A stretch of 64,000 bases of DNA, from NCBI GenBank assembly GCA_907165135.1, contig OU015568.1:6952501-7016500 (forward strand), read 5' to 3'. Positions 35,001-45,071 of this stretch are shown here, in pieces; positions within the stretch are counted from its first letter, which is position 1, and the number at the start of each line of letters is the position of its first letter. The notes beneath the pieces were generated by a model. It saw nothing but the letters and a program-made list of their open reading frames with translations. It made no database searches and had not been told where the DNA came from. Source of the stretch: Oikopleura dioica. Taxonomy: Eukaryota > Chordata > Appendicularia > Copelata > Oikopleuridae. Position numbers and translations under genes: made by a program.

Positions 35001-35690
35001 TGCGTTTTAGCTGGCGGAAAGTGCATTTTCGAAGGAAATGAGTGTAGAAACTTCATCAAGCCAGAACTGGGTTGCGGAGGTCCTAGTGATAGACAATGCT
35101 GTGCTCCTAACGTAAGCAAATGTTGAATTTTTAGAGTTCATTCGAGATTTAGAGCCCACCAACTCCAATGCCAACAACTACACACGAGACTGTGAAAACA
35201 ACTCAAACAACAAAACCAGAAGGATCTGGTGCAAATGTAGGAGCCATCGTCGCTGGTGTTTTCGTCGCCATTGTTGTTGTCGGTGCAGTTGGTCTTTACA
35301 TCGTTAAGCAGGGCAACCCACTTGGTCATCAGCAGCAGAGCTTCCAAAATCCTGGCAATGCTGGAAACGTCGATGGAGTTGTGGATGGACATGATAATCC
35401 TCTTCAGGTAAATTCGCTCGTTTTCATCTACAGCTGAGAATCTCCTTCAGGATAACGCAGACGACGACAATGGTAGCCCCGGCGGTGCAAGCGAGCCAGT
35501 AGCAACTGTCACAACTACAGAAAGCTTCAACGACACATATGCTTCCCCCGTAGAAACTCCAGCAGCACCAGCTCAACAAGAGAACGTCTACGACAGTCTG
35601 GACATTCTCGGCGAATCAACTGAGCCAGCTGCTCCTACAGCAACGACTGTATCAATTGACAACGATACCACAACGGATCTACTTTTCTAA
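29089..35690 (+). CDS. Giant membrane lectin: C-type lectin, discoidin, LCCL, FN2 and trefoil domains; 5' exons missing
   Basis: Type I surface protein of about 2,100 residues. Exons 29089-34848, 34903-35111, 35153-35407, 35451-35690; the first is one 5.76-kb exon. Order: second half of CTLD1 (FWIGGYDEHEEW..CEKR), discoidin domain 1 (29.39-29.95 kb), discoidin domain 2 split by a complete CTLD2 (30.11-30.49 kb), LCCL domain (30.85-31.16 kb, CPHDC..VYGTTKY), CTLD3, CTLD4 containing a fibronectin type II module (31.92-32.07 kb, CVFPFKY..PWCSG), CTLD5-CTLD9, trefoil (34.59-34.74 kb), two Cys-rich WAP-like repeats, Thr stalk, membrane segment VGAIVAGVFVAIVVVGAVG, and a tail of about 110 residues with ENVYDSL. 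CTLD7 and CTLD9 have GEPN and WND calcium/mannose-type motifs. Intron 34849-34902 fits phase only as GC-AG. The first CTLD lacks its N-terminal half, so upstream exons exist that I could not find; the satellite lies just upstream. Likely glycan binding, as in the mannose receptor family. Confidence 0.9.
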
Positions 35691-36145
35691 ACAAACAAAA
35701 ACATGGACGAGGATAAAACGCGCGGAACTGACACACGATTTCTTGGATAATGGACATTTCTTCTGTCTCTGAACTTTTTCAGAGAGGGATTTTTTCTGTA
35801 TATTTTTTTCAAACTTTTTCTTTTCCTTACCTTCTTCTGCATACGAAACGGAATAAACGTTTTTAATTCCGTGAAAGTGAGTTTTTAAAGTGTCTCTAAG
35901 AATCTCTAGATGATTTTTTATTATTTGGCAAGTTGCAAGCTTTGTCATTCAGGTATCTGAAGAGCATATTTCCGCAAGCTTCTTTCATAAACAATCCATT
36001 TCAGCGAGACAAAGGCGGATTATGAAAGGCTCCTCCCGTTGAAGCTGCTGATTCAATAAGAAAGTAAAACTCCCATGGGGACCCAGGTCTTAAATCGATA
36101 ATAATAGATTTCCAAAATAATGAAAAACTAGAATAGATCAGTAAA
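35691..36145. other. Intergenic, lectin 3' region to WD40 gene
   Basis: AT-rich, no coding signal. It ends with an acceptor (GATCAG, 36136-36141) five bases before the next ATG, a likely trans-splice site. Confidence 0.5.
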
Positions 36146-39100
36146 ATGGTCGTTTTTAAACCAGGGGTAAAAGAAGTGAGAGATATTGAAGAAGACGAGT
36201 TCGAATCGGATGACGATTTCGATCTTACAGAGTTCATCCCCCAGGAAAACTTTTTAATCAATAAACAAATGATAAATAAAACAACAGAATTGAAAGTCCA
36301 CAAAAGTTAACCCGATCCTGGTCGGCTACCGGTCGACTTCCAACCCAAGCAGATGGAGGAAAACTAGCTCCGAGTCTTGACCGACCTCAAACAGTCAACG
36401 AGTTCCGAGATCGTCCAGTATCTCGTCGAGAGAGAGCCCAAAAAGCCAAAACAGACCAGATCGTCAACCATGTTGTCGGAAATCCCCTGCACCGCGATCG
36501 CGAGCGTCGACTCTCCGTGACAGATCCAACAGATGCCGGAAAAGTGGCGGCGATTCTTCAGCGCTTGAACATTCAGACCAAGGAGTCCCGGCTTGGAGGA
36601 AAGGTGAGTCTCTCTTCGTTTTGATTGAAGTGCAGTTTAATTGTCTTAACACGCTCCTGGCGCCTTCTTTTGTATACTAAATTGATTCATTTGTCATTGT
36701 ACAAATAGTTGCCAAGTTCCCAGAATTCGGATACAGCTCCGATATTCTGGTTGAAAATGGCGAGAAAATTTAGAAAACCCGAAAGGGTCAAAGATAATGC
36801 TCAAGAGGAGAAAATCGATTTTCATAAGGTTCGGGCTTGTTCTTCAAAATGACTGTAATTGCTTTTAGATCGAAGACAGTATCTCACTGGATCAACTTCA
36901 AGAGATTCACGATTCTTTCGAGCAAGGTGGAGAAGATGTAAGTAAAAATTGATATCAAGGAAAAGATTCTTGGAAGAAATTTCGCATTTTCTTATTCTGA
37001 AAGCTTTATTTTGAAAATTTACCGCTTCAAAAAGGGTCTGTCTATTGACGAGTTCAAACGGATGTTCGAGAAGATTTTGGGCATAAACAACGCTGAAAGC
37101 CAAATCGAGCGCCTTTTCAAGAAAATCGACACATCAGCAGATGGCTTCATTGACTGGGCAAGTCACAACTCAGAGAAAACTGCTCCTTACAGCTGTTTTA
37201 GGACGAGTTTTGCAGTTATATGCAGCTCGAGTACGCGGAAAAAGAAGCGGTGGGCAAGCGAGGCGCTACGATAAAATTCGTCATTCCAGCGAAGCAATCC
37301 CATGCTGCGCACAGAGAAGAAATCATTCGCCTCAGAGTCATTGGCGATGGAAACATCATGACGGTCTCCAAAGACGGGCAGATGTTCTGCTGGAAGGCGA
37401 AAGACCTGACGATAGATAAATCGATTCGCCTGGGTATCACTGAAGATCGCTCGAAATGCTGGGTCACGGATTGCTCTCTCGTTTCTTCCATGAACAGAAT
37501 TTTTGCTTTCACTGGCGACCGCGAAATTCTCATCTACGATTCTGTTTCGCTCGAACTCTACTGCAGAATTACCAATTTCGAATCTGTCCCTCTCAGGTAA
37601 CCCTAACTCTAACCCTAACCTATTGACTAAACCGAATTAAAGAGTGCATTGCTACGCCGTCGAAGGTCAAATCATCATTATTCTCTGCGACGGTCTCGGC
37701 TGCATCTCTGTGCTGTCTATCAAGCGTCTGGCAGACACGATCCGCGAGTGGAAGAATAAAACAAACGATGAGATCCCGATCGTCACGCTGAGCGAGGCAC
37801 TCGGCAGCTCGACGGTTAAATTCTTTCGATGGAAGGCGCACGACGACTGGGTCACAGAGGTAATAATTTATACAATTTTAATCGTCGAGCAGGAAAATGA
37901 TTAAAATGAACCAGGCAACGAGCGACAGTATAAAAATCAATGAGCTTTGTAAATACGTATTTTGCTTCCACGGTTTCGGTAGTACGAGTCCGACTCCGAC
38001 CGTGAGGCCGATTATTATCCCAGCGACGGCTCCAGAGCTAGTCATATCGCACCGCTTGGTTTTGTAGAGCTCGCAGAGTTGATCTTTTCGAACTTTAGCG
38101 AAAATCCAACCAGCTAGAAATGAAAGAAAGTAGAGCTTTGAAGAGGAATCTTACCCATCCAGAGGATATGTGAGAGAATGCGGATTATATTCTGCATAAT
38201 GTCGGCTTTAATTAACCCTCGTAGAGCGAGATAAATCAGCGGAATGGCGATGGAAAGGTTGCCGCCAAGCGTTCCAATTAGAATTTTATCGCTCGACTGT
38301 AGCATGAAGAATATACTGGCTAAAAGAGCAATCAGAACATTCCGCTCTGTCAGCAGCTTACCTAGGAGAATGCCAAGATTGTAGGTAATAATGCTGCTTT
38401 TAGATCCGAAAACAATTTCGTAGGGACAGCAGACAAATAATTGATAGGCAGTAGAAATGTAAAAACCAGTCCAACTTTCGCAGACGAGACTGTAGGTCCA
38501 GAATCTCCAGATTTCATACAGCTTCGTGTGCTTTTCCATGACAAGGTAGTCGTAGTGTTTGAAGAAGTTTGTAGCGAGAGAGAGTGTGACGAGAAAAGGG
38601 AAGAAAATTGGGTAGCGGATTATTGAGCGGTCCACCGAATTGTACTCGTCATCGAATCGAGCTGAGATTTTTTGATGAAATGGAGGTTTTTTTTTGACTT
38701 ACGAGGTAGAACGATGCCATGAAAAGCTCTACTGAAAATGCTCGAGTTTCTCAAATCGGCGATATTATGTCTTTCTCTCCAGCTTCGATCAAATCCAAAA
38801 ACAGAGTCGGACTTTTGCACTGAACTTTTGCTTTGGAAAAACTCTCCCGGCAGTGGCATAACTTCTGAATTTGAACTGTGCAATGCTGGTACGAACTAAA
38901 AGGGATTCCACAATCTTTTTTTCTTGCTACTAACCTACCTTAAACGGGGCGTTTTGATATAATTCCGATATCGAGAGGCGTTCTTTCTGAGAACAATTGG
39001 CTTTATGTCTCTTCCACTCTTCGTCAAAGCCAAACTCGCTGTCCGATTTGACTTTGATGCATGCCTCGCTGCGGTTCCAAAAATACGAAACTACGAATGG

Positions 39101-42100
39101 TTGAAACTTGAAAACGTTCTCTCTCTTGTTTTAGGCATGTAGCCGCAGGGCGGATCTGCGATTGCCCTAAGGGCCCATTTCATTATATCATCGCAGCGCC
39201 AATTTAATTTATACATTCATTATACAACGATGGCGATAATTAGACTCACTTTGATTAGCTTTTAATGCCTTGGCCGAATTCACTTTATTCTTCATCGACT
39301 CTCTTTTTATTTCTCTAGTCTGACTGTCTATCTTCAAAATATATTTTCAACCATCACCCATATTTTCCTTTTTAAAATGTTTATGTAAAGGCGGACTTGT
39401 TTTAAAAAAAAGCAACGATTGTGCAGAAAGGCGATGAAATTGACGTCTTGAAATCGGTGAACCTGTTAATGAGCTGCGCTTTGAATTCCGCTGGCCAGAT
39501 GCATTCAAAATTCAGTCTTTCAGTGATTGTTGCATCTTGAAGAAAAACCGCGGTCGAAATCGATTTGCACTAGAAATTTCTAAAGGGCCTTTTCTCTACT
39601 TCGCACTTGGTGATATTCTCGGACAAATAGGCGGAATGAAGAAAGTGACAGTGATGGATAAGGCGCTCAGAGGATCAATTTTAGCGAAAATTGAGATCAT
39701 TTCCAGTATGCCGCTCCATTACTCCTTATTACATTGACTGTAACTAACTCTTTCTTCTTTTTAGGTAATTTACTCGGAGAACCTCAACGCCATTATCTCC
39801 GCTTCTAATGATCAGTCGACTGCTGTTTGCATTTCGCCAATGCCGGACTTTGGTAAAGCCATTTTACGTATTGAATTATACCAAATGTTAGGCGATTACT
39901 TTACGTTACGAAACTCGCGACCGACCAGCAGCAAATTTAAACGAGAAGAGAAGCCAGCGCTCAACTTCATTAAAATTCTAAAAGGAGTAAAAGCGATTTC
40001 CTTCACTGCTAGGGGCAATCTGCTAGCAACTGGCGGCATTGATCGAGTTATTCGCCTTTGGTCCGTGCCTTCCAAGTCCTTTTCGATTCAAAAACCCTCT
40101 AGCTTCTTGAAAGAAATGAGTTTAAAAGTTGCAATTAGAGAATAATCTCGTTAGAAAGCAGTTGAAAACTCTGAATAAGGCCATGCCGCGCCAGTTTCTT
40201 ACGTTCAAATTGATGGAAAATTGAACAGATTGGTTTCCACCTCTCAAGATCGAGTCATCATGGTGTGGGACGTAGCAGAACAGACGAGGCTGCTGACGTT
40301 GAATCCTAAAGCGCACGGGGTTAATGGAGATTTCACTTCAGTTTGCTTCAGGTAAAACGGCACTTCCGACAAGATTTTTGACTTATTCTAGTAATGTGCT
40401 CAAAACACTAGTCGTGGCGACAGATGTCGTGAATCTTCTACCCGTAAGACCTACAGTCACTTCAAGAAATATCGATTACTTACAAGGTTTGTTACTCTTT
40501 GAATCGATTTATCACCCTGATTTCTTAGGAAAAGTACAACTCAGTCATCAAGTTCCAGTCACGAGCTGCATTTACAATCAAACATTCGCTCAAGTTGTCA
40601 CCGCCGATGAAGGTATTGTCTATCTTATTTTCATAATTCCAACAATTCTACTCGTAGCTGGATTGGTGCGCGTTTGGGACCTAGAAACAGGCATAAAGAC
40701 ATTCGAGTTCAATATAAAGGTAACAGCGTCTGTGTTTGTTAGATTTATTCTTCGTTGATTTCAGACGCCGATATCTTGTCTCGCATTTGACGATACGCAC
40801 AGACGTCTGATCATAGGCTGCCGAGATGGAACTGCACGGATTTATAATCACAACAACGGCTCACTTCTCAAGAATCTCAAAGCTCGCAAACATGGCAAAG
40901 AAGTCGCCTCTCTTCACATGGTCACCATTGGTCAGTCCGAATACTTCCTGAGCGTTGGGTGGGACAGGCGGATCAATCTGTACCCAGAAATTGACAAAAA
41001 GCACGTGATCGACGTAAGACCACTTGGACTTTGGGACGACGATGTCCGAAGAGGGCACAAAGAAGACATAATATCGGCGGCTCTAGTCGGCACCAATTTA
41101 CTGGCGACGGCGAGTTTTGACGGTGAAATTCTCATTTGGAACATGGTCTCTGGAAAAGTCTTGAATCGAATTCAAAAGGAACAAATTCGCATGTCAATGG
41201 GTAGGAGAACTCTTTTTAGAAAGCTATTTATCCTTTTCTTTAGATCCGGAAATAGAGTCTTCAGACGAAGAGAACGGTCCATTTTTCACTTGCCTTGCCA
41301 GATACCAAGAAAAGAAAAAGATACTCGTAGCTGGCCACCAAAACGGTTCAATTTTATTCTACAATCTTCTCGGTCCAGTACCGACGCTGATCGCTGCAAC
41401 ACAAGTGGCCAATCATCCCATTTCTCATTTGAGTCTGACAGAAGACGGAGAGCTTTTATTTTGTGGCGACACTAATGGAAACATTTTCATTCTCGATCTG
41501 TACGACTTTTCCTTCGAGCTTTCGCACACTCAGGTAGGTTCTCTTCTATGTCTTCAAAGCTCAAGCTCTCAGGTCGCGCCCATCAGCGCTACTTGGAGAG
41601 GACATGTCGACTGTGTGACTTTAACTGCTCCCGTTGATCAGCGAGAGATCATCTTGACTTCGTCTCTTGATGCGACTTGCCGAGCGTGGACTTTTGATGG
41701 CGAATATGTCGGAACATTTGGTCAGAAAGAAAAGTGGGACTTGATGGAGGAGACTTCTTGGGGCCATCCGTACACGCCTGATGATGTTCTTATGGAAACG
41801 ACTTTTCCAAGTCTCAAGGTTGAATTAAAAAAAAGAACAATGAAACAACGGATTTAAGAAAATGGAAGGGGGAGATGCTCCACCATCAGCAGGCAACGCG
41901 AAGCCTTGGCGAAATCGGGTAAAATACGAGCTCTCGAATGAAGATATGTTCAAAGAAATCCGATCGACGTTGAGCTCTTCCAGCGGGAAAAGATTGAGTC
42001 TGCAACGACAGCTCTCTCAAGTGAGGAACAAACACTCTTTCATATTTTCATGCGTTTTTTCTAGCAACCGGTAGACACGAAGAAGGACCCAGCTTCGAAT

Positions 42101-42235
42101 GCATGGCGTTCTCTTAAAATCCATGACATCGGCGAGGAAGACGTCGAAGAGCCAGAGAAGCCCACGAGCATGACTGAAGATCCTTATGCATTAAAAAAGG
42201 AGTCGAACCATTCTTATCATGTTCGATTCGAATAA
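36146..42235 (+). CDS. EF-hand and WD40-repeat protein (WDR49/WDR64-like)
   Basis: Eighteen exons, about 1,117 residues: 36146-36244, 36307-36603, 36709-36828, 36869-36937, 37035-37157, 37202-37596, 37643-37859, 39765-39852, 39892-40119, 40180-40351, 40392-40486, 40529-40612, 40658-40719, 40765-41200, 41244-41533, 41573-41818, 41859-42020, 42065-42235. Acidic N-terminus, EF-hand region (LSIDEFKRMF; loop DTSADGFIDWDEF with usable Ca ligands), then WD repeats (GGIDRVIRLW, TSQDRVIMVWD, LVRVWDLETG, ASFDGEILIWN, SSLDATCRAW). This layout is known from WDR49/WDR64-type proteins, often linked to cilia; the role here is inferred. Intron 36245-36306 is GA-AG and 37158-37201 is GC-AG; both are needed to keep frame. 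The 39-nt intron 39853-39891 is a multiple of three and could be retained. The 1.9-kb intron 37860-39764 contains an antisense gene. The last two exons are duplicated downstream. Confidence 0.88.
37597..37642 (+). repeat. 46-nt intron made of telomere-like repeats
   Basis: The intron begins GTAACCCTAACTCTAACCC, then TAACC, and ends TTAAAG; it contains three TAACCC-type units, the chordate telomere repeat. Flanking exons join in phase (VPLR-VHCYAV). Confidence 0.85.
37878..39106 (-). CDS. Rhomboid-family pseudoprotease, nested antisense in a WD40-gene intron
   Basis: Exons 38939-39106, 38703-38895, 38155-38661, 37878-38113 in phase; the 5' end is not resolved (a short ATG exon near 39.3 kb is possible). 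The N-terminal cytosolic part has two copies of a motif FGFDxxWxxRH/K. The core aligns with rhomboids: YEIWRFWTYSLV matches the E-WR-FTY-LxHA loop segment, and ITYNLGILLGKLL matches TM3. The catalytic motif GASGG is LIGTLGG here, so Ser is replaced by Leu. The first conserved His after TYxL is Cys, and the TM6 His region AHLAGxLAG reads TSSGAVAG. It therefore cannot be a serine protease of the usual kind. Inactive rhomboids (iRhoms, derlins) work in ER quality control and trafficking of membrane proteins; function here is inference. It lies wholly inside an intron of the opposite-strand WD40 gene. Confidence 0.75.
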
Positions 42236-43170
42236 TTCTGCCCACTTTATAATGTACAGACCACTTCTATTTTTATAACACAAATAAATTATTTTTTGAT
42301 ACTGAAATTCGGTAAGAGAAAGAGGGAGGAAAATTGCTCCAGGCAGATCATCATTTTCCGGAGATAATTTCCGCAATTTTAAATTTTCGACTGACTTGAC
42401 AGAAAGAGTGGCAGGTTCTTTCATTTTCAGAGATTAGATGACACAGCTCAGCGGACTTGAACTTTTTATGTTCTTATGGAAACGACTTTTCCTAGCCTCA
42501 AGGTTGGAATTTATAGCTAAAACGATGAACCAACAAATTTTAGAAAATGGAAGGCGGAGATGCACCACCATCAGCAGGCAACGCGAAGCCTTGGCGAAAT
42601 CGGGTAAAATACGAGCTCTCCAACGAAGACATGTTCAAAGAAATCCGATCGACGTTGAGCTCTTCCAGCGGGAAAAGATTGAGTTTGCAACGACAGCTCT
42701 CTCAAGTGAGAAACAAACACTCTTTCATATTTTCATGTGTGTTTCTAGCAACCGGTAGACACGAAGAAGGACCCAGCTTCGAATGCATGGCGTTCTCTTA
42801 AAATCCATGACATCGGCGAAGAAGACGTCGAAGAGCCAGAGAAGCCCACGAGCATGACTGAAGATCCTTATGCATTAAAAAAAGAGTCGAACCATTCTTA
42901 CCATGTTCGATTCGAATAATTCTGCCCACTGAAAACTGTACAGACCACTTCTATTTTTATAACACAAATAAATAATTTTTCAATAAAAATGATCCAGAGT
43001 TCTTCTTACTGAAATTCGGTAACAGAAAGAGGGAGGAAAATTGCTCCAGGCAGATCATCATTTTCCGGAGATAATTTCCGCAATTTTAAATTTTCGACTG
43101 ACTTGACAGAAAGAGTGGCAGGTTCTTTCATTTTCAGAGATTAGATGACACAGCTCAGCGGACTTGAACT
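41784..43170 (+). repeat. Tandem segmental duplication, unit about 684 bp
   Basis: ATGTTCTTATGGAAACG at 41784 recurs at 42468, and sequence after each is nearly identical for about 680 bp, with a small insertion in copy 2. Each unit carries the last two WD40-gene exons, the 3' flank, and the acceptor plus first codons of the following gene. The internal junction fuses MTQLSGLELF to WD40-gene exon sequence at 42468. Confidence 0.92.
42438..42919 (+). pseudogene. Duplicated terminal exons of the WD40 gene fused to the start of the next gene
   Basis: A near copy of exons 41859-42020 and 42065-42235 (MEGGDAPPSAGN... to HVRFE) with its splice sites. It is preceded by an acceptor at 42429-42430 and the chimeric start MTQLSGLELFMFLWKR, which soon goes out of the WD40 frame. 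It could be spliced as alternative last exons of the WD40 gene or transcribed as a chimera; no independent start in the WD40 frame is evident except the internal MEGGD. Confidence 0.7.
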
Positions 43171-43566
43171 TTTTATCATTTTTCTTCTTTCATTAATAGC
43201 TGGTCTGAGCCTTTTTCTTTGCCTCTATCTTGGACTGACGGAAGCTCTGAGGCCGAAATTCCCAGTCTCCTTTTTAGTGAAAAAGGAAAGTCTGACTTCG
43301 AGAATAAGCTCGACGGAAACAGTAACGCCAGTAGCAAAAGTAGAGGACTTTCTATTTTGTAGTCGACGTACGAGTCCACTTTCGACGCGCAGATGCTTTC
43401 AAACATGGGGCTCGGAATTTACGATTATCACGCGAAATCTTCGACCGAGAGTTCTAGCACCGACGAGTCTTCTGATTCGACACTTAGCTCAGTTAGGTAA
43501 ATGGTCGTCTTACTTTCAAAAGCAACAATTCTTTTTAGCTCGATTCCGGTGAGTTATTCTCGATAA
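43145..43566 (+). CDS. Small single-pass membrane protein with Ser-rich tail
   Basis: Exons 43145-43321, 43363-43496, 43539-43566; 112 residues, introns 41-42 nt GT-AG. It starts MTQLSGLELF followed by the membrane segment IIFLLSLIAGLSLFLCLYLGL, a basic stretch, then a cytosolic or lumenal tail FDAQMLSNMGLGIYDYHAKS with dense Ser/Thr/Asp. The ATG lies 8 nt after a TTTTCAG acceptor. Its first ten codons and upstream region are part of the 684-bp duplication. Reading through the first intron also stays open but gives less protein-like sequence. Function unknown. Confidence 0.65.
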
Positions 43567-43761
43567 AGATTTTTCGGAGAAGCTTCTGTAATAAAGATTT
43601 CAATAAAAAGTGAACCCTGTACTTATGATTGTTTGGAAAACGATTACATTATTGACCTTGAGTTATCTTCAAGACATGCAAGCGCCAAAATAAACAAACT
43701 TTTCAAGACATCAGGATGCGCAAAGAACAGACCTCGCATAGATTCAAAAGCTGAGAGGAGC

Positions 43762-44548
43762 ATGAGAGGCACTATTCTCTTTTTTCTAATAGGATCTGCG
43801 TTTTCTTTCAAGTATCGTTTATCCGAAACAACGGGCAAGTTCGACGATGCAACGAGAATAAGCTTGACTCAGTTCCTCAACGAGAATACTTCTGGGCCAG
43901 ATTTGCCAGAAAACGGACGATTCACGAGCCAGAGCATCGCAGTTTTGCAAGATTTCCTCCTTGAAAATGGCCGGCTTCCGATAAATGATAAATGGGATTC
44001 ACTCGCGATCGGAACTCTTCAAAACTATTTGCTCAAGCTCGGATATTACGACATGAAGCCATGTGGAATGTTCGGGACGGGAACTTTGAAATCCTTCAAG
44101 CGGTATCTTCGCGACCAGGTCAGACTAATTCGAAATCCCCGCCAATCGTCATATCTAATTTAGGGATTTAACATGCCAATTACTGATGCGATCGACAGGA
44201 GCTTCGTTACCGGCCTTAATAATTTTCTCCACCACAGAGCTGGCACTTTGGAGGTTTCAACAACTAACTGGGGAGACGAAACAACAGAAGCCATTCGAAA
44301 GTGGCTTCATAAAATCCGCGCAAAGGTAAAAATTGATTATAAGCAGCAAAAACAGTTTTCAGGTTCGTTTTACCGGCGAGTTCTGGGGAGACGAGTGCAA
44401 AATCGGCAAATGGGAGTGGAAAACGACCGCTACTCTGCAGCAATATCTCAACGATCACAACCCAGCTAACCTGCAAATAACCAAACGCATGAATACTTCT
44501 ACTGTGCGAGAGCTTGCCAAATTCTTGAACAACTATCACAACGTATAA
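43762..44548 (+). CDS. Secreted protein with peptidoglycan-binding-like helical repeats
   Basis: Exons 43762-44118, 44164-44325, 44363-44548; 234 residues. The signal peptide MRGTILFFLIGSAFSF is followed by repeated helix signatures (TRISLTQFLNEN, SIAVLQDFLLENG, AIGTLQNYLLKLGYYD, TTATLQQYLNDH, TVRELAKFLNNY) separated by segments of about 30 residues containing G-x-F/W-(G)DxxT. This is the rhythm of PG_binding_1 domains, where FDxxTxxAVxxFQ helices bind glycan or act as substrate anchors. The gene is split by short introns, so it belongs to the host rather than to bacterial contamination. A role in mucus, cuticle or bacterial cell-wall binding is inference. Confidence 0.7.
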
Positions 44549-45071
44549 ATTCGTCTTTTTGATTCAAGTTTTTTTTTATTAGTTTTTTCAAAGATTTTTA
44601 AACTTTTTGAAACAGGGACCACGGGCAGTGTTCTTTCTGGATGGATTTCGAGGGTTGAAAGTGTGTGTTTTTTGTCTCACATCCGACTCGGATGATCCGA
44701 GAGTAAAAAAATGAACATGTTATTTTTACTGAATTGACATTAACTTGCATGAGAGAAAGAAATACATGAGAAAGCATTTTTAGCGAAAGACGATGCTCTT
44801 CCATGATGGAAGACGGTTTTTAAAAACGCGCGAAAGAAAGGGTTTAATCATGTCAATTGTTAATCTCGAATAATTAGCCTAGAAGAGAAGCCCAAAACAA
44901 AACTGTTTTTTTGAACAAAAATTAGAGTTAATTTTTCATTCATACTATTTTAAGTAAAATAATTGCTTGTATAAATGAAGCATTACAAGTGTCATAAATG
45001 GAGGACTTGAAAACAACTAGTTACTACAAGGTAGTATCGACAAAAATGAAAAAAGTCTACTGTTAGAAAAA
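44549..45071. other. Convergent 3' region, no gene seen
   Basis: Lies between two stop codons facing each other. It is AT-rich with several A-runs and must contain both 3' ends. Confidence 0.6.

Noticed and set aside
42438-42758. Independent gene MTQLSGLELFMFLWKR
   Set aside because: Product of the duplication junction; after the first codons it reads WD40-gene exon sequence out of frame.
43145-43552. Intronless 135-residue reading of the small membrane-protein gene
   Set aside because: Splicing a 41-nt GT-AG intron gives a more protein-like acidic tail and a further phase-matched exon; the unspliced tail is Arg/Leu-rich shadow sequence.
43762-44548. Bacterial contamination
   Set aside because: The peptidoglycan-binding-like gene has two short spliceosomal introns and lies between clear animal genes.
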